From contig NZ_JAGXJW010000006.1 in NCBI RefSeq assembly GCF_019091135.1, forward strand, positions 104,083-168,082: a DNA stretch of 64,000 nucleotides. Direction: 5' to 3'. The translations under genes were made by a program, and so were the position numbers. The notes beneath the pieces are model-generated. The model did no database searches, had not been told where the DNA came from, and saw nothing but the letters and a program-made list of their open reading frames with translations. Shown piece after piece: positions 34,359 to 42,777 of the stretch. How positions within the stretch are numbered: position 1 is the stretch's first letter; each line of letters starts with the position of its first letter. The DNA comes from Cohnella sp. GbtcB17 (lineage in GTDB: Bacteria > Bacillota > Bacilli > Paenibacillales > Paenibacillaceae).

Positions 34359-35009
34359 TTATACCTTGTAACCGTTTCTGAGCAGCTCTTCGCGCGAGTT
34401 GCGTTTGGACGCCTGGATGGCGGCTTTGGCTTCCACGTAGTTGCCTTCGGTTAAATGACGGTAAATTTCGGCGTACAGCTTCTTGCCCGTATAGGGACGG
34501 TTCGAGCCTTCGGTCGACCGATAGGCGACGACGACGTACAGCACCTTGTCCTTGTAACGGTCGAACGTCTCCATGATGCTGCGGTTGCCGATCGTGGAGA
34601 GCAGCGTGCTCATGAACATGAGGCCCGACTCGTAATACTCGCGGTGCATCTTGCGCTCGCTGGCCTCGATGAGCTGGTCCAGATAGTAACGCAGCCGCTC
34701 GAAGTCGGGCTCGTACTGATCCTGCTCCATGCGCTCCAGCACGAACAGATAAAGCGCGTTAAGCAGGTCGAACATATCGTACAGTTCCTTGACGTCGATA
34801 CCTTTGACGAGGATTCCGCGCTTGACCAGCGTTTCCAGGAATCCTTCTTTCTCCAGCTGCATGACCGCGGCGCGGACGGGGGTCCTGCTCATGCCGAGCC
34901 CGCTCGCGAGCTCGCTCTCCGAGAGCAGCTGGCCGGGCAAATATTGACCGCTGAGCAGCCGCTGCCGGAGTTCCTGGTAGGCGACTTCCGCGAGAGGCAG
35001 GTCGGACAT
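34359..35009 (-). CDS. GntR-family regulator (FadR subgroup)
   Basis: A 216-residue regulator from ATG 35009, with GAAGGAGA nine bases upstream. The frame continues far upstream only because it runs through a tandem repeat. The winged helix has SGQYLPGQLLSESELASGLG and MSRTPVRAAVMQLEKEGFLE, and the C-terminal part is an all-helical FadR/FCD-like ligand domain (about 85-216). It lies directly upstream of the operon with GntR-type operators and probably represses it until an effector, perhaps a phosphorylated compound, is present. Confidence 0.92.
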   Translation of the reverse strand: MSDLPLAEVAYQELRQRLLSGQYLPGQLLSESELASGLGMSRTPVRAAVMQLEKEGFLETLVKRGILVKGIDVKELYDMFDLLNALYLFVLERMEQDQYEPDFERLRYYLDQLIEASERKMHREYYESGLMFMSTLLSTIGNRSIMETFDRYKDKVLYVVVAYRSTEGSNRPYTGKKLYAEIYRHLTEGNYVEAKAAIQASKRNSREELLRNGYKV

Positions 35010-35185
35010 AAAAGGCAATCTCCTTCGAATCGTTGCCGATCGTGATATCCATTTAGTATATCTTGTCGATCGGCGGCGGGCAATGCGGCTCATTGTTAAC
35101 GTGTCTGCGCGCAGAAAAGGCCAAATCGTTTCTTGTGTGTGCTTGTGCAGGATACAAGCCTGCATCGTATGATGAGCCTCCAGAC

Positions 35186-35695
35186 GCATCGCCTTCTGTA
35201 GGAGAGGCGATTGGCTATGCGAGCGCCGGATGTGGTGCATCGCCTTCTGTAGAAGAGGCGATTGGCTCGGCGAGCGCCGGATGTGGTGCATCGCCTTCTG
35301 TAGGAGAGGCGATTGGCTATGCGAGCGCCGAATTTGGTGCATCGCCTTCTGTAGGAGAGGCGATTGGCTATGCGAGCGCCGGATGTGGTGCATCGCCTTC
35401 TGTAGGAGAGGCGATTGGCTATGCGAGCGCCGGATGTGGTGCATCGCCTTCTGTAGGAGAGGCGATTGGCTATGCGAGCGCCGGATGTGGTGCATCGCCT
35501 TCTGTAGAAGATGCGATTGGCTCGGCGAGTGCCGAATTTGGTGCATCGCCTTCTGTAGAAGAGGCGATTGGCTCGGCGAGTGCCGAATTTGGTGCATCGC
35601 CTCCTGTAGGAGAGGCGATTGGCCATGCGAGTGCCGAATTCGGTGCATCGCCTGCTGTAGGAGAGGCGATCAAAGCCTCGAGCCCCCGCTCGCAT
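35186..35695. repeat. 51-bp tandem repeat array (family 3)
   Basis: Ten copies begin GCATCGCCTTCTGTAG at 35186 and every 51 bp up to 35645. Each holds a hairpin ATCGCCT-TCTGTAGGAG-AGGCGAT. Copies alternate in a few bases (CGGATGTGG versus CGAATTTGG) and some are TGTAGAAG. The last unit runs into the stop codon of the SDR gene. It lies between the convergent-side SDR and GntR genes, where no credible gene exists; the long frames in it are repeat artefacts. Confidence 0.95.
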
Positions 35696-36434
35696 CGATG
35701 AGCTGGCCCGTCACCCACCGGCTGTCCGGGGAAGCGAGGAACGCGGCGATGTCGGCTACATCCTCGGGCTGTCCCCACCTGCCGAACACGGATAGCCCCG
35801 CGGCGAACGCTCTGCCTCCCGGATCTTGGAGCGTTCCCGCGTTCATGTCGGTGTCGATGATGCCGGGTTGGATGGCGTTGACCCGGATGCCGCGGCCGCC
35901 GAGCTCCTGCGCCAGATTCAGCGTGAGCGTATTGATCGCGCCTTTGGACACGCTGTAGCCGAGCAGATTCGGCAGGGGAATTCGCGTCACGGCGGAGGAC
36001 AGATTAATGATGCTGCCGCCGTCGTTCATGCGCTTTAGCGCCTCCCGAATGACGAGGATCGGCGCCTTGACGTTGATCTCAAGCACTTCGTCCAGGGACG
36101 CAGCCGTCGTTTCCTCAATGCCGATCTGCTGCCCGATGCCCGCGTTGTTAACCAAAATATCAAGCTTCGTACCGGCCGCCGGCCCGTCCAAGCGTCCGTC
36201 CAGCGCCTCGAACAAAGCTTCGATGCCGCCGGCGCCCACAAGATCGGCGCCGATCGCGAAGGCCGACCCGCCGCCGGAACGGATCTCGCGCACGACCTCC
36301 TCCGCTCGCTCCCGGCTGCTTCCGTAATGCACCGCCACGGTCGCGCCATCCGCGGCAAGGCGCAGCGCGATACCGCGTCCGATGCCTCTGCTCGCCCCCG
36401 TCACCAAAGCGACCTTACCATGCAAGTTACCCAT
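35670..36434 (-). CDS. Short-chain dehydrogenase/reductase (SDR)
   Basis: A 254-residue classical SDR. The cofactor motif TGASRGIGRGIAL (about 14-26), NNAG motif (LVNNAGIG), catalytic Ser (NLSSAV) and YxxxK (YSVSKGA) are all present. It should oxidise or reduce an alcohol or ketone with NAD(P). ATG 36434 is preferred, since GGAGGGAG lies nine bases upstream and the other ATG overlaps it. Its 3' end is abutted by the 51-bp array. The substrate is unknown. Confidence 0.93.
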   Translation of the reverse strand: MGNLHGKVALVTGASRGIGRGIALRLAADGATVAVHYGSSRERAEEVVREIRSGGGSAFAIGADLVGAGGIEALFEALDGRLDGPAAGTKLDILVNNAGIGQQIGIEETTAASLDEVLEINVKAPILVIREALKRMNDGGSIINLSSAVTRIPLPNLLGYSVSKGAINTLTLNLAQELGGRGIRVNAIQPGIIDTDMNAGTLQDPGGRAFAAGLSVFGRWGQPEDVADIAAFLASPDSRWVTGQLIDASGGSRL

Positions 36435-36600
36435 TCGGATCATCTCCCTCCGTTTTTACAAGTCCAGTTATAGCACGGACGTTCTTTTGCGATGTTGCGC
36501 TTCTATTCGGAGAGAAGGGACAAGCCTTCGGATCGATGGAAGAACGGGGCGCCGACTGATAGAATGGGATCATCGAACGATAAGCGAAAGAGGCGATAGC

Positions 36601-37107
36601 ATGAGCAAACGAACGCAAGTGGAAATCGTACCCTGGTCGGCGGAACATCTCGAGCTGCTGCACCGGCTGAATGCCCCGGAGATGACCAGATCGCTGGGCG
36701 GACCGGAGACGGAGGAGCAGGTCGCGTCCCGGCACGAACGGTACCTGCGGATCGCCGAAAAAGGAACGGGGCGCATGTTCGCCGTCCTTGCGCTGCCGGA
36801 GCGGGAGCTTGCGGGCAGCGTCGGCTATTGGGAGCGGACCTGGCAGGGGGAGCAAGTATGCGAGATGGGCTGGGGCATTCTGCCGGCCTATCAGGGACGG
36901 GGGATCGCGACCGCCGCGGTTGAGCAGGCGATCGAGATCGTTCGCAGCGAAGGCGCGCGCGACGCCGTCCACGCGTATCCGGGCGTTGACAATCCCGCGT
37001 CCAACGCCGTGTGCCGCAAGCTCGGCTTTACGCTGGCGGGAGAGATCGAATTCGAATACCCGCCGGGCAGCTGGATGCGGTGCAACGACTGGCGGCTGGA
37101 GCTTTGA
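36601..37107 (+). CDS. GNAT-family N-acetyltransferase
   Basis: A 168-residue acetyltransferase. The acetyl-CoA loop is WGILPAYQGRGIATAAVEQA, with the substrate side VCRKLGFTLAGEIEF. Family members transfer acetyl from acetyl-CoA to amines of small molecules or proteins. ATG 36601 is preferred because GAAAGAGG lies nearby; the longer frame from 36382 lacks a suitable site. It is convergent with the DinB gene and of unknown substrate. Confidence 0.9.
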   Translation: MSKRTQVEIVPWSAEHLELLHRLNAPEMTRSLGGPETEEQVASRHERYLRIAEKGTGRMFAVLALPERELAGSVGYWERTWQGEQVCEMGWGILPAYQGRGIATAAVEQAIEIVRSEGARDAVHAYPGVDNPASNAVCRKLGFTLAGEIEFEYPPGSWMRCNDWRLEL

Positions 37108-37126
37108 AGGGCTCCGGCGAATAGCG

Positions 37127-37600
37127 TCAATCCCAAATATCCGGCCGGCTGATCTGGAGCAAACGCATATACTGCAGCAACTGACCTGTATGGACGGCGT
37201 CATGATAGGATTTGCGTTCAAGCGCATCTCCGAGGCAGCGTTCGATCGGACGATGCGGCCAGCGAATCAAGACGGTCCCGAACGTGCTGACGTCCAGCGA
37301 TTCCACATGGGACAGGAACCGCGCGTGGTTCGCTTCGCTTCGCACGATCTCGTCCTGAATGCTTGTGTAGGGTCGATCCTGCATCGGTGCCATTTCCTCC
37401 TCGGTCGGCAGCCGCTGTTCGGTCAAGATCATATGCCAGTAATAGTCGTGCTCCAGCACGTGCCTGATCATCTGTCCGACGGACAGGGCCGTGGCATCGG
37501 GCTGCCAGTGAATATGCCGATCCGGGATGGCGGAGGCGGCTTTGATAAATCTTCTGCGGGTTTCTTTCAGATCAAGCATGATGAGCGATTTGGCGTCCAT
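37127..37600 (-). CDS. DinB-family protein
   Basis: A 157-residue four-helix-bundle protein. The metal-ligand histidine region LSVGQMIRHVLEHDYYW and the later SYHDAVHTGQLLQYM are the conserved histidines of the DinB/YfiT fold. Family proteins are small metalloenzymes such as thiol transferases. ATG 37600 has AGGAGGG six bases upstream; the frame opens at 37678. It is divergent from an ArsR-type regulator gene. Confidence 0.85.
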   Translation of the reverse strand: MDAKSLIMLDLKETRRRFIKAASAIPDRHIHWQPDATALSVGQMIRHVLEHDYYWHMILTEQRLPTEEEMAPMQDRPYTSIQDEIVRSEANHARFLSHVESLDVSTFGTVLIRWPHRPIERCLGDALERKSYHDAVHTGQLLQYMRLLQISRPDIWD

Positions 37601-37684
37601 GTTTAACCCTCCTGGAATGGGATCGGCGATAACCGTCGTTAGGACTGTATTGTAGTACGACGACATTTCGGTTAGCATCGAAGT

Positions 37685-38407
37685 ATGAATGCATATCAGA
37701 ATATCGTATCTGTCGCTTCGCTGATCGGCGATCCGAGCCGCGCCAAGATGCTGGACGCTTTAATGGGAGGACAGGCGCTGCCGGCCGGAGAGTTGGCTTA
37801 TATCGCCGGCGTGTCGCCTCAGACGGCCAGCGCGCATCTGTCGAAGCTTGTAAACGGGAATCTGCTGAAGGTTGAGTCGCAAGGCCGGCACCGCTATTAT
37901 CGCTTGGCGAACGCGGAGGTGGCGCAGTTCGTGGAGATGCTGGAGGTGCTGTCGCCTGCCCGCCCCGTCAGATCGCTTAGACAATCCGAGGAGCTTGTCA
38001 AAGTGCGCCATGCCCGTACCTGCTATGACCATCTCGCGGGCCGGCTGGGCGTCGCCTTGACGAACGCATGGCTGGAGCGGTCGTATCTGTCGATCCTCTC
38101 CGACCGGGAATTCGGCCTGACGGACGAAGGCGCCGACCACTTCTTGAGCTGGGGGGTCGACCTCCGCACGCCTTCTCCGGGAAGGCGCGTATTCGCCAAA
38201 CGCTGCCTGGATTGGAGCGAAAGGTATCATCATGTCGGAGGGTACCTAGGCGCACGGATCGCATCGGCGGCGCTCGCGAACGGCTGGGTCGAGCGCATCG
38301 AAGGAACGAGAGCCTTGCGCGTCACCGAGCGAGGTCGAGACAGTCTCAGGGACTTGTACGGCATGGACTGGGCGTCGCCTGATCGGAATCGGAGGAATCC
38401 CGAATGA
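37685..38407 (+). CDS. ArsR-type winged-helix regulator with extended C-terminus
   Basis: A 240-residue regulator. Residues about 1-85 form an ArsR winged helix (LPAGELAYIAGVSPQTASAH, then LSKLVNGNLLKVESQGRHRY), without the metal-binding CVC of SmtB types. The rest (about 110-240) is a separate domain that contains AKRCLDWSERYHHVGGYLGA. The full length is unlike a minimal ArsR protein, so this is an ArsR-like effector-binding fusion. The stop overlaps the racemase-like gene by four bases (ATGA), so the two form an operon and the regulator may sense that enzyme's substrate. Confidence 0.9.
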   Translation: MNAYQNIVSVASLIGDPSRAKMLDALMGGQALPAGELAYIAGVSPQTASAHLSKLVNGNLLKVESQGRHRYYRLANAEVAQFVEMLEVLSPARPVRSLRQSEELVKVRHARTCYDHLAGRLGVALTNAWLERSYLSILSDREFGLTDEGADHFLSWGVDLRTPSPGRRVFAKRCLDWSERYHHVGGYLGARIASAALANGWVERIEGTRALRVTERGRDSLRDLYGMDWASPDRNRRNPE

Positions 38408-39084
38408 CGCTTAATATCGCCTGCCTGCACGCGCATGAATCGAATATCGCTTACGTCGACGGACTTCGCGTGCCCGAAGGGCTGTCGTGGACCCATTACG
38501 TCGATCCGGGGTTGATCGCGCGCATGAGCGCGGATACATCGTTCTCGGAGGAGCAAGCGCGAGCACATGTCGTTCGCCAGCTGGAATGGATGGCGAAGGC
38601 GAGCGCCGACGCGATCCTGATCACTTGTACGAACGATATCGCCCTGCTCGACGAAGCGCGGCTGGCGGTCAAGCTGCCGGTTCTTAAGATCGACAAGCCG
38701 TTCTTCGAGGAAATCTGCCGGCGCGCGGGAACGCATGCGCTGCTGTTCACGAACCCGGCGACGGTGGAAGGGACGACGAACCGGCTGTACGATTATGCGG
38801 AGCGTCTCGGCTATGCGCGTCCGCAGATCGAGACCGTCGTACTGCCGGAGGCGTTCGATCTCATCATGCGCGGTGAAAAGGAAGCGTATCGGGCCGTCGT
38901 TCAGGCGGAGCTGAAGCGGCTTCTCGACGCCGATCCCGCAAGGCCCGTCTCCGTCGCGCAGCTGTCGATGGCCGACGCGGCGGAGCAGGCGGGGGCCTCG
39001 CGGGGCGCGACGATCGGCCATCCGCTTCGTCCGCTTGCCGGAGCGGTAGAAGCGCTGGCGCGGGAGCTCGGCGGCCGCAAGTAG
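38404..39084 (+). CDS. Aspartate/glutamate racemase family protein
   Basis: A 226-residue protein of the Asp/Glu/hydantoin racemase fold. The first catalytic Cys is seen in ILITCTNDIALLDEA, but the second position near the C-terminus reads VAQLSMADAAE, with Leu where the second Cys usually lies. It may therefore not be a two-base racemase. It overlaps the ArsR gene by four bases. Alternatives are a maleate-isomerase-like or decarboxylase-like activity. Confidence 0.82.
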   Translation: MTLNIACLHAHESNIAYVDGLRVPEGLSWTHYVDPGLIARMSADTSFSEEQARAHVVRQLEWMAKASADAILITCTNDIALLDEARLAVKLPVLKIDKPFFEEICRRAGTHALLFTNPATVEGTTNRLYDYAERLGYARPQIETVVLPEAFDLIMRGEKEAYRAVVQAELKRLLDADPARPVSVAQLSMADAAEQAGASRGATIGHPLRPLAGAVEALARELGGRK

Positions 39085-39245
39085 CGCCAATCAGCGCCGG
39101 ACGTCGGCCTTCCGTCTGGCCGAAGATGGACTGCGCATTCAGCCGGCCATGTCGGAAGCCCGCAATCGGTAAGAAATTCGCAACGCGCAAACATGCTAGA
39201 ATAGGGATGAAGACCAGACTCTTTTAACGCGAGGAGAGATCGTCG

Positions 39246-39734
39246 GTGGCTTCCCTGCACCTCAGCCAAATACCGGTGGCGACAGCGGAGATGCTCGTAC
39301 GCAAGCCGGTGGAAGAAGTATTTGAAGCATTTGTCGACCCTTCGGTGACAACGCGGTTCTGGTTCACCAGGAGCAGCGGCCGATTGACTGCGGGAGCGCG
39401 CGTCCGATGGGAATGGGAGATGTACGGCGCTGCCGCGGAGGTTGACGTCCTGCAGTTGGACCCGAACAGGCGAATCCAGATTCGTTGGGGCGATGAGACG
39501 AGCGGCTTCACCCAGGTGGAGTGGAGCTTTACGAGCCGCGGGGAAAATGAAACCTTCGTAAGCGTCGTCAACTCGGGCTTTCAAGGCGACGGCGATGCCG
39601 TCGTGGCTCAGGCGCTCGACTCGACCGGCGGCTTCAACATGATGCTCTGCGCGCTGAAGGCGCTGCTCGAGCACGACATCGAGCTGAACGTCGTTGCCGA
39701 CAAAGCGCCGGACGCGCACGTGCGTCCTAACTAA
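39246..39734 (+). CDS. SRPBCC (AHSA1-like) family protein
   Basis: A 162-residue START-like protein with MLVRKPVEEVFEAFVDPSVT and the conserved TTRFWFT turn, GARVRWEWEM, then QVEWSFTSRGENETFVSVVNSGF. The C-terminal helix GFNMMLCALKALLEHDIELN is typical of AHSA1 proteins. GTG 39246 with GAGGAGAG upstream is the start. It is monocistronic and the ligand is unknown. Confidence 0.88.
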   Translation: MASLHLSQIPVATAEMLVRKPVEEVFEAFVDPSVTTRFWFTRSSGRLTAGARVRWEWEMYGAAAEVDVLQLDPNRRIQIRWGDETSGFTQVEWSFTSRGENETFVSVVNSGFQGDGDAVVAQALDSTGGFNMMLCALKALLEHDIELNVVADKAPDAHVRPN

Positions 39735-39753
39735 TAAGGCATACACGTATTGG

Positions 39754-39786
39754 ACCGTCAGGACAACCAGTCCTGACGGTTTCTTT
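39754..39786 (+). terminator. Intrinsic terminator after the SRPBCC gene
   Basis: ACCGTCAGGAC-aacca-GTCCTGACGGT is a perfect 11-bp stem followed by TTCTTT, 20 bases past the stop codon. Confidence 0.9.
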
Positions 39787-39817
39787 ACGTCTGGCGTTTG
39801 AGTTGCGCGGTACTATA

Positions 39818-39860
39818 TTGACATCCGATATATCGCATTATATTATATCGTCATACGATA
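39818..39860 (+). promoter_or_regulatory. padR promoter with overlapping palindromes
   Basis: TTGACA (39818-39823), a 17-bp spacer and TATTAT (39841-39846) make a near-consensus sigma-A promoter. CGATATATCG, a perfect 10-bp palindrome, sits in the spacer (39826-39835). TATCGT-CAT-ACGATA (39846-39860) is a perfect 6+6 dyad just past the -10. A PadR dimer bound here would block RNA polymerase, so autorepression is likely. Confidence 0.65.
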
Positions 39861-39899
39861 CATCGCCAGGCGGTATAGTGGCGACATGGAGGATCTCAC

Positions 39900-40235
39900 T
39901 TGGACAAATCAAAGCAAATGCTGCCGCTGACGGAGGCGTTTTACTACATCCTGGTGACGCTCTGCGCGGAGCCGTCGCACGGTTACGGCATGATGCAGGA
40001 GGTCGATCGGATGAGCGGCGGACGGCTGAAGCTGGGGGCGGGCACGCTGTACACGGCGCTGAGCACGCTGCAGGGCAAGGGACTGATCGAGCCGTATCCG
40101 GGCGCCGAGGGCGCGGATGCCAGGCGCAAGCTGTATGCGATCACGGCGGACGGGCGCGCGGTGCTGGCGGCGGAGGTCGAGCGGCTGGCGGAGCTGCTCG
40201 CGGCGGGACGACATGCCTTGAACGGGAGGGATTAA
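39900..40235 (+). CDS. PadR-family transcriptional regulator
   Basis: A 111-residue PadR protein. The winged helix includes LTEAFYYILVTLCAEPSHGY, GMMQEVDRMSGG, LGAGTLYTALSTLQGKGLIE and RRKLYAITADGRAVL. TTG 39900 with GGAGG eight bases upstream is the start. It overlaps nothing but is followed immediately by a DUF2812 gene. In Firmicutes such pairs are common, and PadR represses the operon until a compound or membrane stress is sensed. Confidence 0.94.
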   Translation: MDKSKQMLPLTEAFYYILVTLCAEPSHGYGMMQEVDRMSGGRLKLGAGTLYTALSTLQGKGLIEPYPGAEGADARRKLYAITADGRAVLAAEVERLAELLAAGRHALNGRD

Positions 40236-40237
40236 CG

Positions 40238-40801
40238 GTGGCGCGGACAGAGAAGAGATGGCATGCTTGGATGAGCTGGGACTACGAGAAGGAAGAACGT
40301 TGGCTGAACGAGCTGTCGGCTCGCGGGCTGCACCTGACGAGGGGCAGCGCGTTCAGAAGCGAGTTCGAGCGCGACGAGACGGTCCGGTATACGTATGGCA
40401 TCGACTATCAGGGCGGGTTGACGAAAAAGAACGGCAAGCTGGAGGAGTACATCGAGCTGTACCGGGATATGGGCTGGGAATACGTGAACGCGTACAGCGG
40501 CATTTGGCATTATTTCCGCAGACCTTGGGAGCCGGGCGAGACGCCGAGGCTGTACACGGATCGCGAATCGTTGACCGAGCATTATAAGAAGCTCCAGCGC
40601 ATGCTGCTGATTGTGCTGCTCATGAATGTCGTGATTGTGGCGGCCAACTTTAGAAGCATCTTGTTCCTGGCGGACGATGAGGTCCGTTGGGGGCTCGCGG
40701 TGCCGGTGCTGGCCATCTATGCGATTCTGTTCGTCCTGCTCGGGTACGGCGCCGCGCAGATGAATCGAAGGATCAAGAAGATCGGCGGAGAGAAGACGTA
40801 G
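40238..40801 (+). CDS. DUF2812 domain membrane protein
   Basis: A 187-residue protein. The soluble DUF2812 domain (about 1-110) opens WMSWDYEKEERWLNELSARG and contains YTYGIDYQGG and the LYRDMGWEYVNAYSGIWHYF motif (given as YRDMGWEYV and IWHYFRRP). Two membrane helices follow (about 128-148 and 155-175). GTG 40238 has GGGAGGG upstream. It lies two bases past padR in the same operon. The role is unknown, but it is a typical PadR partner. Confidence 0.9.
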   Translation: MARTEKRWHAWMSWDYEKEERWLNELSARGLHLTRGSAFRSEFERDETVRYTYGIDYQGGLTKKNGKLEEYIELYRDMGWEYVNAYSGIWHYFRRPWEPGETPRLYTDRESLTEHYKKLQRMLLIVLLMNVVIVAANFRSILFLADDEVRWGLAVPVLAIYAILFVLLGYGAAQMNRRIKKIGGEKT

Positions 40802-40895
40802 ATGCCCCGCATCGCAGTAGGCGGCGTGTCTCGTTCGGCGGGCGTCGGCCTGCTATACTGGTGGGGAAGCGATCATAGCAAAGGAGCGGGCGACG

Positions 40896-41345
40896 TTGAA
40901 GTTCAAAGCGACGGTTGAGTTGAACGGCAAGACGGCGACGGGCATCGAGGTGCCGGCCGAAGCGGTCGAAGCGCTGGGATCGGGCAAAAAGCCGGCGGTA
41001 TACGCGACGGTGGGCGGCTATACGTATCGCAGCACGGTTGCGGCGATGGGCGGGCGCTACATGCTGCCGCTGAGCGCGGAGCATCGCGGCGCCGCCGGCG
41101 TGGCGGCGGGCGACGAGGTCGAGGTGGAGCTCAAGCTGGATACGGACCCGCGCGAGGTGAAGCTCCCCGACGATTTGGCCGCCGCGCTCGCTGGCGCGCC
41201 TGCGGCGCGCGAATTTTATGGCGGACTCTCCAACAGCAACAAAAGCCGCGTCGTCCTCTCGGTCGAAGGCGCCAAGACCGCGGAGACGCGTCAGCGCCGG
41301 ATCGACAAGGCCGTGCAGGCGCTGAGCGAAGGCAAGACCGTATAA
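40896..41345 (+). CDS. YdeI/DUF1905 family protein
   Basis: A 149-residue protein with DUF1905 at the N-terminus (KFKATVELNGKTATGIEVP, then VYATVGGYTYRSTVAAMGGRYMLPLS) and the YdeI-like C-terminal helix (LSNSNKSRVVLSVEGAKTAE and RRIDKAVQAL). Proteins of this kind are small and soluble, of unknown function. TTG 40896 follows AAAGGAG. It lies 14 bases from the SDR gene, so they may be co-transcribed. Confidence 0.87.
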   Translation: MKFKATVELNGKTATGIEVPAEAVEALGSGKKPAVYATVGGYTYRSTVAAMGGRYMLPLSAEHRGAAGVAAGDEVEVELKLDTDPREVKLPDDLAAALAGAPAAREFYGGLSNSNKSRVVLSVEGAKTAETRQRRIDKAVQALSEGKTV

Positions 41346-41359
41346 GGGGGACTCGGGAT

Positions 41360-42202
41360 ATGAGCGGCATTATCGCAATTACGGGCGCTTCGTCCGGAAT
41401 CGGGCTGGCGACGGCGCTTAAGCTGGCGCAAGAGGGTTGGATCGTCTACGCGGGAACCCGCCACGTCGAGCGGGATCGGGAACGCTATGCCGGACAGGAC
41501 AACCTGCACTGGATCGAAATGGAGGTCACGGACGTCGCCTCGCTGGAGGCTGCGTTCGGGGCGATCGAACGGGAACAGGGAGCGCTCGACGTGCTGTTCT
41601 GCAATGCGGGCTTCGGATTCCTCCGCGCATTGGGACAAGCCGACCCCGCGGATATTCACCGGGTGTTCGACACCAACGTCTACGGCGTGATGCATACGAT
41701 TCGCGCGGCGCTGCCGCTGCTCCGCCAAGCGGCGAACGGCGGCTACATCATTGCCACCTCCAGCGTCGGCGGTCTGGTCGGTCAGCCGCTCAACGAGATT
41801 TATTGCGCCAGCAAGTTCGCGGTCGAGGGGTTGCTGGAGAGTCTGGCGACGTATTACAAGCCGACGTTCAACATCGACGTCACGCTGCTCGAGCCTGGCG
41901 CCATCGCGACACAGTTCGTGGGCACCGTGATGGAGCAGGTGAATGCGACGGGCGGCATTCTCGACGACGAGTACAAGCCGGTCGTCCAGCGCTACCTGGA
42001 CGGATTCGCGAGCCGCAATGCTGTGCCGCAGACAGCGGAATCGGTCGCAGATGTCGTGGGGGAGCTGCTGCAAATGGAGACCAAGCCCCTGCGCATCCGG
42101 ACCTCCGAGGCCGCCGAGACGTTTGCGCGCTTCAAGACCAGCCAGGATCCGACCGGGCTGGATGGCATGCTGAATACGCGGAAAATCCAACTGAACCAAT
42201 AG
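41360..42202 (+). CDS. Short-chain dehydrogenase/reductase (SDR)
   Basis: A 280-residue SDR. The cofactor motif ITGASSGIGLATAL (about 6-19), the NAG motif (CNAGFGF), the catalytic Ser (ATSSVGG) and YxxxK (YCASK) are present. The length and the downstream segment LLEPGAIATQF match the SDR group of NAD(P) ketone reductases. GGGGACTCGGG precedes ATG 41360. It is 14 bases downstream of the DUF1905 gene. Confidence 0.93.
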   Translation: MSGIIAITGASSGIGLATALKLAQEGWIVYAGTRHVERDRERYAGQDNLHWIEMEVTDVASLEAAFGAIEREQGALDVLFCNAGFGFLRALGQADPADIHRVFDTNVYGVMHTIRAALPLLRQAANGGYIIATSSVGGLVGQPLNEIYCASKFAVEGLLESLATYYKPTFNIDVTLLEPGAIATQFVGTVMEQVNATGGILDDEYKPVVQRYLDGFASRNAVPQTAESVADVVGELLQMETKPLRIRTSEAAETFARFKTSQDPTGLDGMLNTRKIQLNQ

Positions 42203-42299
42203 GCGCGCGACACGCTGGAATCGGTTATACCATAATAAGCATAGGAACGAATGGCTGCCGGATCGGTACCGATAATCGTCGGGTGAAAGGGTGAACGTC

Positions 42300-42698
42300 A
42301 TGCGCGTCATTCCCGCTTCTCGAAGCAAGCGATGGCTCTCCTGGGGCGCGACGTCCTGGCTCGTCACGACCCTGCTGTTCTGGCTCATACGGTTTGCCGT
42401 GCTGGGACAGCCATGGACGGCCGTGCACGCTTTTCGCTTTTTGCTGGTGGCACTCGTCGTCAGCGCATTCGCGGCCCTATGCGGCTGGCTCGGCGCGCGG
42501 AGGCTCGCCCTGTCGACCCTGGCAGGAAATCTGCTCGGTCTGCTGCTCATGGCGTTCGTTTCGCGCGGCAACACGGGTTGGGAGGATCTGTCGAGCCTGC
42601 TCGTTTATATGGAGCTGCTCGGGCTTGGATTGGCGGTCGGCGTTGTGCTGGAGTTGGTGGTCTGGCTCGTGGGCAGGACCCGGCATCGTCACGGCTGA
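42300..42698 (+). CDS. Small four-helix membrane protein
   Basis: A 132-residue hydrophobic protein with four predicted membrane helices (about 20-40, 46-65, 72-90 and 103-127 from the preferred start). ATG 42300 is preferred over GTG 42291 because GAAAGGGTG is better spaced. No family is recognised. It precedes a bidirectional terminator and sits alone. Confidence 0.65.
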   Translation: MRVIPASRSKRWLSWGATSWLVTTLLFWLIRFAVLGQPWTAVHAFRFLLVALVVSAFAALCGWLGARRLALSTLAGNLLGLLLMAFVSRGNTGWEDLSSLLVYMELLGLGLAVGVVLELVVWLVGRTRHRHG

Positions 42699-42715
42699 GG
42701 GACGCAAAATGACAT

Positions 42716-42751
42716 AAAAAACCCGTCAGTGCCGCGGCACTGACGGGTTTT
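42716..42751. terminator. Bidirectional terminator
   Basis: AAAAACCCGTCAGTGCC and GGCACTGACGGGTTTT form a long perfect stem with a 2-nt centre, between convergent genes (stops at 42698 and 42778). Confidence 0.93.
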
Positions 42752-42777
42752 CGCGCATCATCGGGGCTCGCTCGTCC

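Noticed and set aside
35009..35648. Frames extending the GntR gene upstream through the 51-bp array, or reading the array as a protein
   Set aside because: 51 bp is divisible by three, so frames stay open through the array on both strands. None has a ribosome binding site, and GAAGGAGA at the true GntR start decides the case.
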